The notes under the pieces were generated by a model. It was not told where the DNA came from and ran no database searches. It saw only the letters and a list, made by a program, of their open reading frames with translations. A stretch of 64,000 bases of DNA, taken from assembly GCF_018326265.1 (NCBI RefSeq), contig NZ_AP023360.1, forward strand, positions 3,153,501 through 3,217,500, in the 5' to 3' direction. The position numbers and the translations under genes were made by a program. Positions 47,412 to 54,923 of this stretch are shown piece by piece. The stretch comes from Catellatospora sp. IY07-71. Its GTDB lineage: Bacteria > Actinomycetota > Actinomycetes > Mycobacteriales > Micromonosporaceae. Within the stretch, counting starts at the first letter, position 1. Every line of letters begins with the position of its first letter.

Positions 47412-49037
47412 TCAGTGTTCCAGGTAGGTGGCGTGGTCGAAGTCGGCGTACACGCCGTCGTTGCCGAGGTCCTGCACCCACAGGCCGAGGAACGCGCCGG
47501 TGAAGCCCCACGCGGCCGGCTCGCCGTCGATGATCAGCGCCGCGTGCTCGTCGGACAGGATCGTCGCGTCCAGCTCGACCGGCAGCTCCCGCCAGCCTTC
47601 GCCCAGGTCGTAGGCGAAGCGCACCACCGGCCCGTCGTACACCGCGCGCAGCCCGACCCGCCCGGCCGTGCTCGCGTCCACGGTGAGCTCCGGGTACACC
47701 GTGCGCCGGCCGCTGTCGGAGCTGAGCAGCTCCAGCACCGCCCGGCCGTCGTCGGCTCGGGTCAGGTAAAGGTAGTACCAGTTCAGGGTGTTGTAGTACG
47801 CGGTGATCCCGGCCAGGTGGCGGTGGTCGCGCGGATCGAACTCCACGGCCGTCTCCAGCGAGCACCGCTCGGCGCCTACCCGCCGCGCGACCAGGCTCGG
47901 GGTCTGCTTGCCGACCGGCGACTGCCCGCCGCGCACCCGCAGGTGCGAGGGGCGCGAGCGCAGGTCGATCCAGTCCGGTGTGGCGGGACGGCGCAGGGTG
48001 GACCAGCAGACGGACAGGTCCGGGCCGTCGAAGTGGTCGGTGGCGGGCTCGTCGGGCCACGGGTGGGCGGGCAGGTCGGGCGCCTGGTACTCGTCGGCGG
48101 GAATGCCGCCGGGGATGCTCGGCCAGCCGCCGTCGGGCCAGTCCACGCGCTGGATCGCGGTCTCCCGGCCCAGCACGCAGTTGCCACGGGGGCTGTACGG
48201 GCGGGCGACCAGGTGCGCCAGGTACCACTCGCCGCCCTGGGTCTGCACCAGGCTGCCGTGCCCGGCCTTCTGCAACCGCAGGTCGGGACGGTCCACCGAG
48301 GTCAGCAGCGGCCCGGCCGGGTCCACCTCGTACGGCCCCAGCAGGTTGCGCGACCGCGCCACCGTGACCTGGTGCTCCCAGCTGGTGCCGCCCTCGGCGG
48401 TGACCAGCCAGTACCAGCCGTCGCGCCGGTACAGGTGCGGGCCCTCGGTCAAACCCGCCGCGGTCCCCCGGAAGATGATCTGCGCGTTGCCGACGAGCTG
48501 CCGCTTCTCCCGGTCGTAGCGCTGGATCTCGATGCCGCCGAAGCGGTCCCGTCCCGGCCGCCAGTCCGCGCTCATCGACAGCAGCCAGGTGGTGCCGTCC
48601 TCGTCGTGGAACAGGGCGGCGTCGAAGCCGTGCGAGTGCAGCGGCACCGGGTCCGACCAGGGTCCGCTGATGTCCGGCGCCGTGGTGAGGAAGTTCTGGG
48701 GGTCCCAGTAGCCGCTGGCGAAGCTGGCGACGTCGCTGTAGACGAGGTGGAACAGGCCGTCGTGCCAGGTGAGGTCGGGGGCCCAGACGCCGTTGGAGTC
48801 GCCGCAGCCGCGCAGGTCGAGCAGGCGGCGTTCGGTGACGATGCCGCCGAGGGGCTGCCAGTGGACGAGGTCGCGGGAGTGGTGGACGCGTACGCCGGGG
48901 TACCACTCGAAGGTCGAGGTGGCCAGGTAGTAGTCGTCGCCGACGCGCAGGATCGAGGGGTCCGGGTGGAACCCGGGCAGGACCGGGTTGCGGATCGACC
49001 GGGCGGCCGTGGCCACGTGAGCGGTCTCGGTCGACAT
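47412..49037 (-). CDS. GH43 beta-xylosidase/alpha-arabinofuranosidase, cytoplasmic
   Basis: 541 residues with no signal peptide. The five-bladed GH43 propeller occupies 15-320: general base Asp26 in NPVLPGFHPDPSI, pKa-tuning Asp in GFDAALFHDEDG, and acid Glu in GLTEGPHLYRR. WAPDLTWHDGLFHL and GHGSLVQTQGGEWYL are family-typical. Residues 335-541 form the C-terminal beta-sandwich found in xylosidases of this family (WIDLRSRPSHLRVRGG ... AGITAYYNTLNWYYLY). It would hydrolyse imported xylo-oligosaccharides or remove arabinose; sequence alone does not decide. It is divergent from the sugar importer, with shared operators between. Confidence 0.92.
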   Translation of the reverse strand: MSTETAHVATAARSIRNPVLPGFHPDPSILRVGDDYYLATSTFEWYPGVRVHHSRDLVHWQPLGGIVTERRLLDLRGCGDSNGVWAPDLTWHDGLFHLVYSDVASFASGYWDPQNFLTTAPDISGPWSDPVPLHSHGFDAALFHDEDGTTWLLSMSADWRPGRDRFGGIEIQRYDREKRQLVGNAQIIFRGTAAGLTEGPHLYRRDGWYWLVTAEGGTSWEHQVTVARSRNLLGPYEVDPAGPLLTSVDRPDLRLQKAGHGSLVQTQGGEWYLAHLVARPYSPRGNCVLGRETAIQRVDWPDGGWPSIPGGIPADEYQAPDLPAHPWPDEPATDHFDGPDLSVCWSTLRRPATPDWIDLRSRPSHLRVRGGQSPVGKQTPSLVARRVGAERCSLETAVEFDPRDHRHLAGITAYYNTLNWYYLYLTRADDGRAVLELLSSDSGRRTVYPELTVDASTAGRVGLRAVYDGPVVRFAYDLGEGWRELPVELDATILSDEHAALIIDGEPAAWGFTGAFLGLWVQDLGNDGVYADFDHATYLEH

Positions 49038-49066
49038 GGGGGCTCCTTCTGGTCTGTTTTCCGGCG

Positions 49067-49102
49067 AAGTTCCGGAAGCCTTCGGCCGGAACTTTCAGAA
49101 AT
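49067..49102 (-). promoter_or_regulatory. Operators before GH43
   Basis: AAGTTCCGGAAGC (49067-49079, core TTCCGGAA) and CCGGAACTTTCAGAAAT (49086-49102, GAACTTTC half) lie 30-65 bp upstream of the GH43 start, overlapping the expected promoter. Confidence 0.6.
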
Positions 49103-49202
49103 CCCGCTCACCGTAACGGTTCAAGTCGAGATGCGACAGCCCCTTGACCGTGCAGTAGCCCACGTCGTAACGTGCCCGCCATCACTTGAAAATACCGGCA
49201 CC

Positions 49203-49219
49203 GTTCCGAAAGTTTCGGA
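49203..49219 (+). promoter_or_regulatory. CGAAA-G-TTTCG operator before the sugar importer
   Basis: TCCGAAA-G-TTTCGGA (49205-49219) is a perfect 7-bp inverted repeat with one central base, 72 bp before the binding-protein start. From memory, Streptomyces BxlR-type LacI regulators recognise CGAA-N-TTCG-like palindromes. Confidence 0.7.
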
Positions 49220-49290
49220 GCCGTATTTCCGCACCTCCCGCCGACCCGATCGGCATCCGAGTACCTGGTAAGTCCTCGAAGGGATGGCAC

Positions 49291-50583
49291 ATGACAGCGT
49301 TTCTCTCCCGCCGTACGCTGCTCGGCCTGGCCGGGGCCGGCGCGGGCGCGTACCTGCTGAGCGCCTGCGGCAGCGACGAGCCGGCCGACCCGAACGCGCC
49401 GCAGACGATCAACTGGTGGCACATCCAGAACACCGAGCCGATGCTGCCGGTCTGGGCGGCGATCGCCAAGGAGTACGAGTCGGCGCACACGAACGTGAAG
49501 GTCGTGATCCAGCCGCTGGAGAACGAGGCGTTCAAGGCGAAGCTGACCACGGCGACGCAGGCGGGCTCGCCGCCGGACCTGTTCCAGTCGTGGGGCGGTG
49601 GCGTGCTCAAGCAGCAGGTCGACGCGGGTCTGGTCAAGGACATCACGGCTGACGTGCAGCCGTGGATCGGTTCGCTGCTGCCGGCGTCGGTGCAGCCGTT
49701 CACGATCGACGGGAAGATCTACGGTGTTCCGTTCGACGTGGGCATGGTCGGGTTCTGGTACAACAAGGACCTGTTCGCCAAGGCCGGGATCACCGCGCCG
49801 CCCACCACCTGGGCTGAGCTGCTGACCACGGTAAGCAAGATCAAGGCCGCGGGCATCGTGCCGATCGCGCTGGCCGGCAAGGACAAGTGGCCGGGCCACT
49901 TCTACTGGGCCTACCTCGCCATGCGCATCGGTGGCCTCGGCGCGCTGCAGCAGGCCGCGGAGACCAAGAACTTCGACACCCCGGACTTCGTCGCGGCCGG
50001 TCAGCGGCTCAAGGAGCTGGTGGATCTGCAGCCGTTCCAGAAGGGCTTCCTCGGCGCGGAGTACGGCTCGCCGGACGGGCAGGCCGCGACCATGGGCAAC
50101 GGCGGCGCGGCGATGGAGCTGATGGGCCAGTGGGCCCCGTCGGTCCAGGCCTCCTCCTCCACCAGCAAGAAGGGCCTGGGCGACAAGCTCGCGTTCTTCC
50201 CGTTCCCGTCGGTCGACGGCGGCAAGGGCACGGTGGCGGAGGCGTTCGGCGGCGGCAACGGGTTCGTGGTGGGCAAGAACGCGCCCGCCGCGACGACGGA
50301 CTTCCTGAAGACGCTGCTGGACGTGGCCAACCAGCGCAAGTCGGCGGAGACGGGTGCGGTGCTGCCGACGGTGAAGGACGCCGCGGACGCGATCAAGGAC
50401 CCGAACAGCAAGACGGTGGCGTCGAGCCTGGCCGCGGCGACGGGCTTCCAGCTGTACCTGGACCAGGCGTACCCGCCGGCGGTGGGTCAGCAGGTCAACG
50501 ACAGCGTGGCCGAGCTGATCGCCGGGTCGAAGAAGGCCGAGGACATCGTCAAGGACATCACCACGGTGGCGAAGAGCCAGTAG
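49291..50583 (+). CDS. Sugar-binding lipoprotein of the xylo-oligosaccharide importer
   Basis: 430 residues. The N-terminus has a Tat-like SRRTLLGLAG and lipobox LSAC with Cys26 as lipidation site. The mature protein is a family-1 solute-binding protein (INWWHIQNTEPMLPVWAAIAKEYE, KAKLTTATQAGSPPDLFQSWGGG, YGVPFDVGMVGFWYNKDLFAKAG, GNGGAAMELMGQWAP), the type used for oligosaccharides. Neighbouring xylanases and GH43 point to xylobiose or xylotriose as ligand (inference). AAGGGATG precedes the ATG. It is followed by two permease genes after 58 bp. It resembles BxlE of Streptomyces in context. Confidence 0.9.
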   Translation: MTAFLSRRTLLGLAGAGAGAYLLSACGSDEPADPNAPQTINWWHIQNTEPMLPVWAAIAKEYESAHTNVKVVIQPLENEAFKAKLTTATQAGSPPDLFQSWGGGVLKQQVDAGLVKDITADVQPWIGSLLPASVQPFTIDGKIYGVPFDVGMVGFWYNKDLFAKAGITAPPTTWAELLTTVSKIKAAGIVPIALAGKDKWPGHFYWAYLAMRIGGLGALQQAAETKNFDTPDFVAAGQRLKELVDLQPFQKGFLGAEYGSPDGQAATMGNGGAAMELMGQWAPSVQASSSTSKKGLGDKLAFFPFPSVDGGKGTVAEAFGGGNGFVVGKNAPAATTDFLKTLLDVANQRKSAETGAVLPTVKDAADAIKDPNSKTVASSLAAATGFQLYLDQAYPPAVGQQVNDSVAELIAGSKKAEDIVKDITTVAKSQ

Positions 50584-50641
50584 CCATGCGTCCTGACCAA
50601 GAACCCGCAGCCGTGGACGAGCACCGAGTGGAGCAGGCCCG

Positions 50642-51643
50642 ATGAGCCCATCGACGACGACCGACCTGCGACGCGACGACGCGGCGACCGAGCTCTTGGC
50701 GGCAGCCCCGGCGGCCACGCACCCGCGTGGCCGCCGGGCCCGGCCCCGCTCCGGCCGCCTGGGCACCATCGTGGTCTTCCTGGCCCCGGCGCTGGTGCTG
50801 TTCCTGCTGCTGGTGATCGCGCCGATCCTGGTCGCGGGCTACGCCAGCACGTTCAAGTGGAACGGCTTCGGCCTGCCCGAGAACTACGTGGGGCTGGACA
50901 ACTTCACCCGCGCCTTCCAGGACCCGACCTTCCTCGGCGACCTGTGGCGGTCCCTCGTGCTCATCACCCTGTCGCTGGTGATCCAGCTGCCGGTGTCGCT
51001 GGGCCTGGCGATGCTGCTCAACCAGCCGCTCAAGGGCCGCAGCGTGTACCGGCTGATCTTCTTCGCCCCGTACGTGCTCTCCGAGGTCACCACCGCGGTC
51101 CTGTTCACCCTGGTGCTCTCGCCCAACCGGGGCCTGGGCGACACGCTGTCGAAGTGGCTGGGCGCCGACGCCGGAGCCGTCTTCGCCGATCCGGACACCG
51201 TTCTGATCGCCCTGTTCCTGGTGATCTCGTGGAAGTACTTCGGCTTCCACATGATCCTCTACCTGGCGGGGCGGCAGGGCATTCCGCGTGAGCTGACCGA
51301 GGCGGCCACGACCGACGGGGCGAGTGCGTGGCAGGTGTTCCGGCACGTCACGCTGCCGCTGCTCGGGCCCACGATCCGGATCAGCGTGTTCCTGTCGGTC
51401 ATCGGCAGCATCCAGCTGTTCGACATGGTCTGGGTGCTCACCGGCGGCGGCCCGATCCACGCCTCGGAGACCATGGCCGTGACCATGTACCAGTTCGGCT
51501 TCCGCCGCTTCGAGGTCGGCTACGCCAGCGCCATCAGCATCATCATGTTCCTGCTCAGCCTGATCTTCGCGCTGTTCTACCAGCGATACGTGCTGCGCCG
51601 CGACACCGAGGGCGCGATCACCACGAGGGGAGTCCAGCGATGA
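50642..51643 (+). CDS. Sugar ABC permease, MalF type
   Basis: 333 residues. After a 40-residue polar N-terminus there are six helices. The cytoplasmic EAA loop ELTEAATTDGASAWQVFRHVTLPLLGPT (EAA---G---------LPLL), which docks the ATPase, is intact. The N-terminal start FLAPALVLFLLLVIAPILV and VGLDNFTRAFQDP are typical of MalF-like permeases. Its stop overlaps the next permease start by 4 bp (ATGA), so the two are translationally coupled and would form the heterodimeric channel. Confidence 0.92.
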   Translation: MSPSTTTDLRRDDAATELLAAAPAATHPRGRRARPRSGRLGTIVVFLAPALVLFLLLVIAPILVAGYASTFKWNGFGLPENYVGLDNFTRAFQDPTFLGDLWRSLVLITLSLVIQLPVSLGLAMLLNQPLKGRSVYRLIFFAPYVLSEVTTAVLFTLVLSPNRGLGDTLSKWLGADAGAVFADPDTVLIALFLVISWKYFGFHMILYLAGRQGIPRELTEAATTDGASAWQVFRHVTLPLLGPTIRISVFLSVIGSIQLFDMVWVLTGGGPIHASETMAVTMYQFGFRRFEVGYASAISIIMFLLSLIFALFYQRYVLRRDTEGAITTRGVQR

Positions 51644-52482
51644 CCGTCAACCGCGAGAACCCGGTGGTGCGGGTGCGCCGTACCGTGCTGCACCTGGTGT
51701 CGATCGCGATCGGCGCGCTGATCGTGGTGCCCGTCGGGTTCGGGGTGCTGGGCGGGTTCAAGGACAACGGCCAGCTGTCCACCAACCCGCTCGGCTGGCC
51801 CGACCCGTGGGTGCCGGAGAACTACACCGGCATCGTCACCTCGGAGGTGTTCTGGCGGCAGCTCGGCAACAGCACCCTGATCGCGCTGGCGACGGTGCTG
51901 GTGGTGGTCGGGGCGTCGGCGATGGCGTCGTTCATCTTCGCGCGGTTCGCGTTCCGGGGGCGGGAGGCGCTGTTCACGCTGTTCGCGGTCGGGCTGATGT
52001 TCCCGTTCGCGGTGGCGATCCTGCCGCTGTTCATCCTGCTGCGCGGCATGGGCCTGCTGGACAACCCGCTCGGCGTCATCCTGCCGCAGGCCGCGTTCGG
52101 GCTGCCCACGACGATCATCATCCTGCGGCAGTTCTTCCGGACCATCCCGGCCGAGGTCGAGGAGGCGGCGACACTCGACGGGTGCACGCCGTTCGGGTTC
52201 TTCTGGCGCATCCTGCTGCCCATGGCCAAGCCCGCGCTGGCGACCGTGTCGGTGCTGGCGATCGTGGCCAGCTGGAACAACTTCATGCTCCCGCTGGTCG
52301 TGTTCACCGACCAGAGCTGGTGGACCCTGCCCGTCGGGGTCCAGGCCTTCCAGGGCCAGTACGCCGACGACACCGCCCGCGTACTGGCCTACGTCGTACT
52401 GTCCATGATCCCCGCGCTCGGCTTCTACGCCATAGCCGAACGGCAGCTCGTCGGCGGTCTCGCCGGCAGCGTCAAAGGCTGA
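51640..52482 (+). CDS. Sugar ABC permease, MalG type
   Basis: 280 residues with six helices and an intact EAA loop EVEEAATLDGCTPFGFFWRILLPMAKP. VPVGFGVLGGFKDNGQLSTNPLGWP and the ending AERQLVGGLAGSVKG (R/Q-x-x-V-x-G-x-x-x-G-x-V-K-G) are characteristic of MalG-type permeases. It is the last gene of the transporter operon. No ATPase gene follows; in actinomycetes such importers generally share the multi-sugar ATPase MsiK encoded elsewhere (known for Streptomyces). A terminator lies 26 bp after the stop. Confidence 0.93.
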   Translation: MTVNRENPVVRVRRTVLHLVSIAIGALIVVPVGFGVLGGFKDNGQLSTNPLGWPDPWVPENYTGIVTSEVFWRQLGNSTLIALATVLVVVGASAMASFIFARFAFRGREALFTLFAVGLMFPFAVAILPLFILLRGMGLLDNPLGVILPQAAFGLPTTIIILRQFFRTIPAEVEEAATLDGCTPFGFFWRILLPMAKPALATVSVLAIVASWNNFMLPLVVFTDQSWWTLPVGVQAFQGQYADDTARVLAYVVLSMIPALGFYAIAERQLVGGLAGSVKG

Positions 52483-52507
52483 ACTCCCGCCGGGGGGCGG
52501 GGGAGAA

Positions 52508-52544
52508 CCGGCACGGCAGCCCGCCGAACGGGCTGCTGTGCCGG
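52508..52544 (+). terminator. Terminator of the sugar importer operon
   Basis: A 16-bp stem with one G-U pair and a 5-nt loop (arms 52508-52523 and 52529-52544), between the permease stop and the first LacI gene. Confidence 0.75.
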
Positions 52545-52558
52545 GGATCCGCCCACCG

Positions 52559-52564
52559 TAGGCT
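52559..52564 (+). promoter_or_regulatory. -10 box for leaderless LacI gene
   Basis: TAGGCT followed by exactly 6 nt and the ATG at 52571; no ribosome site. Confidence 0.6.
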
Positions 52565-52570
52565 CGGGCG

Positions 52571-53613
52571 ATGACGAAAGGGCGAACCGTGGCCTCCGAG
52601 GACAACCGGAAAGTGACCATCGCGGCGATCGCGCGCCTGGCCGGGGTGTCGGTGCCCACCGTCTCGCGCGTCATCAACGGCCGCTCCGACGTGTCGCCGC
52701 AGACCCGCGAACGCGTCGAGGAGCTGCTCACCCGGCACGGCTACCGCCGCCGCCCGCCGAGCATGCGGGCCAGCTCCGGCCTGCTCGACCTCGTCTTCAA
52801 CGACCTGGACAGCCCGTGGGCCGTCGAGATCATCCGGGGCGTCGAGGACGTCGCGCACGCGGCCGGCATCGGCACCGTGGTCTCGGCCATCCACCGCCGC
52901 ACCTCGGCGGCCAAGCAGTGGCTGGACAACATGCGCAGCCGCTCTACCGAGGGCGTCATCTTCGTGACGTCCACCCTGGAGCCGCCGCTGCAGGCCGAGC
53001 TGCGCCGCCTCAACATCCCCGTCGTCATCGTGGACCCCGCCGGGGTGCCGCCGCAGGAGGCGCCCACCATCGGGGCGACAAACTGGGCGGGCAGCCTGCG
53101 GGCCACCGAGTACCTGATCGGCCTGGGTCACCGGCGGATCGGGTTCATCGCCGGGCCGCCGCAGCTGATGTGCAGCCGGGCCCGCGTCGACGGGTATCGG
53201 GCCGCGCTGGAGGCGGCCGGGATCGCCGTCGACGACAAGCTGATCTACCCGGGCAACTTCTACCACGAGGCCGGGTTCGCGGGGGCACCCAGCTGCTCCA
53301 GCTGCCCGAGCCGCCCACCGCGATCTTCGCGTCCAGTGATCAGATGGCGCTGGGCGTCTACGAGGCGGTGCGCCAGCGCGGCCTGCGCGTGCCGGACGAC
53401 GTCAGCGTGATGGGGTTCGACGACCTGCCCGAGGTGCGCTGGTGCTCGCCGCCGCTGACCACGGTCCGGCAGCCGCTGGCCGAGATGGGGCTGCTCGCCG
53501 CGCGTACCGTGCTGCGGCTGGCCCAGGGCGAGAGGATCGAGAGCCCGCGCGTCGAGCTGGCCACCGAGCTCATCGTCCGCGACAGCGCCGCGTCACCGCG
53601 GCGCGAGCCGTAA
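52571..53613 (+). pseudogene. LacI-family regulator 1, frameshifted
   Basis: The first frame gives a normal LacI protein: helix-turn-helix VTIAAIARLAGVSVPTVSRVINGRSDVS, hinge, then the ligand domain up to about residue 240. Near 53281-53286 the frame is lost. The downstream part (GGTQLLQLPEPPTAIFASSDQMALG to VRDSAASPRREP) continues in the next frame to 53613. Comparison with the intact paralogue shows one base missing where GCGGGCGGCACC is expected but GCGGGGGCACC is found. If real, the protein is truncated with a wrong tail and may bind DNA without sensing sugar; it could also be a sequencing error in a G-run. Repaired length would be about 347 residues. Confidence 0.8.
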
Positions 53614-53628
53614 CCCCTACCGGTAGGC

Positions 53629-53652
53629 GTACGAAACTTTCATCACTAGGCT
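53629..53652 (+). promoter_or_regulatory. Operator and -10 box of LacI gene 2
   Basis: GTACGAAACTTTCAT contains GAAA-C-TTTC (53633-53641), and TAGGCT (53647-53652) follows at once. The operator thus sits in the promoter spacer, consistent with autoregulation. Confidence 0.55.
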
Positions 53653-53706
53653 GTGGGTCAGGCCGCCGGAACACCCTCCGGCGGCTCGTCGCGCAAGGAG
53701 TCGCCT

Positions 53707-54726
53707 GTGGCCGAGAACAAGCCGCCCAAGGTCACCATCGCCGCGATCGCGGACCTCGCCGGGGTGTCCGTGCCGACCGTGTCCCGGGTCGTCAACGGAC
53801 GCTCCGATGTGGCTCTGTCCACCCGGGAGCGGGTGGAGGAGCTGCTCACGCGCCACGGCTACCGCCGCCGCGCCAGTGCCGGGCGGGCCGGGTCCGGCCT
53901 GCTGGACCTGGTCTTCAACGACCTGGACAGCCCGTGGGCCGTCGAGATCATCCGGGGCGTCGAGGACGTCGCGCACGCCGCCGGCATCGGCACCGTGGTC
54001 TCCGCGATCCACCGCCGCACCGCCTCGGCCAAGCAGTGGCTGGACGGCGTACGCTCCCGCGCCACCGAGGGCGTCATCTTCGTGACCTCCATGGTCGAGC
54101 CGCCGCTGCAGGCCGAGCTGCGCCGCCTCAACATCCCGGTCGTGCTGGTCGACGCCGACGGCATCCCGCAGCAGGACGCGCCCACCATCGGCGCCACCAA
54201 CTGGGCGGGCGGCCTGACCGCCACGGAGTACCTGATCCGCCTCGGCCACCGCCGCATCGGCCTGATCACCGGCCTGCCGCAGCTGATGTGCAGCCGGGCC
54301 CGGATGGACGGCTACCGGGCCGCGCTGGAGGCGGCCGGGCTGCCCGTCGACGACGCCCTCATCCACCAGGGCGACTTCTACCACGAGTCCGGGTATGCGG
54401 GCGGCACCCGGCTGCTGCGCCTGCCCGACCCGCCGACGGCGATCTTCGCCTCCTGCGACCAGATGGCACTCGGCGTCTACGAGGCGGTGCGCCAGGCGGG
54501 CCTGCGCGTGGGCGCGGACGTCAGCGTGGTCGGCTTCGACGACCTGCCCGAGGTGCGCTGGTCGTCCCCGCCGCTGACCACCGTCCGCCAGCCGCTGGCC
54601 GAGATGGGCATGCTCGCCGCGCGCACCGTGCTGCGGCTGGCCCGGGGCGAGCACGTGGAGAGCCTGCGCGTGGAGCTGGCCACCGAGCTGGTGGTGCGGG
54701 ACAGCGCGCAGCCGCCGCGGGCATAG
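53707..54726 (+). CDS. LacI-family regulator 2, xylan regulon
   Basis: 339 residues, intact. Helix-turn-helix VTIAAIADLAGVSVPTVSRVVNGRSDVALSTRERVEELL, hinge region, then a periplasmic-binding-protein-like sensor (LLDLVFNDLDSPWAVEIIRGVEDVAHAAGIG, DPPTAIFASCDQMALGVYEAV, VSVVGFDDLPEVRWSSPPLTTVRQP). The GTG at 53707 follows AAGGAG; an upstream GTG at 53653 falls at the -10 box. It is a close tandem duplicate of the frameshifted gene, with long nearly identical DNA stretches. By context it represses the importer, GH43, xylanase and deacetylase genes and is released by a xylo-oligosaccharide (inference, as for BxlR). Confidence 0.92.
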   Translation: MAENKPPKVTIAAIADLAGVSVPTVSRVVNGRSDVALSTRERVEELLTRHGYRRRASAGRAGSGLLDLVFNDLDSPWAVEIIRGVEDVAHAAGIGTVVSAIHRRTASAKQWLDGVRSRATEGVIFVTSMVEPPLQAELRRLNIPVVLVDADGIPQQDAPTIGATNWAGGLTATEYLIRLGHRRIGLITGLPQLMCSRARMDGYRAALEAAGLPVDDALIHQGDFYHESGYAGGTRLLRLPDPPTAIFASCDQMALGVYEAVRQAGLRVGADVSVVGFDDLPEVRWSSPPLTTVRQPLAEMGMLAARTVLRLARGEHVESLRVELATELVVRDSAQPPRA

Positions 54727-54740
54727 GAATACTCCGATAT

Positions 54741-54784
54741 TTTTCCGGAAGTTCTTGACTCCCACTCCGGTTCAGACCCAGGAT
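54741..54784 (+). promoter_or_regulatory. Promoter with TTCCGGAA operator, GH10-CBM2 gene
   Basis: TTTTCCGGAAGTT (core 54743-54750) abuts a -35 TTGACT (54755-54760); a -10-like CAGGAT lies at 54779-54784. A repressor at the operator would block polymerase. The leader is about 130 nt. Confidence 0.6.
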
Positions 54785-54923
54785 GGTGATCGCTTCCATC
54801 GATGTGTCGACGGCCGCCGGAGCGCCCGCCCGATGCGCGAGCCACCCTGCCCGGACGGCTGCGCAGCCATGCCCTCGGCGGGCGGTCCGGCGGCTCACCG
54901 CCACCCTCCGTAAAGGAGAGACC

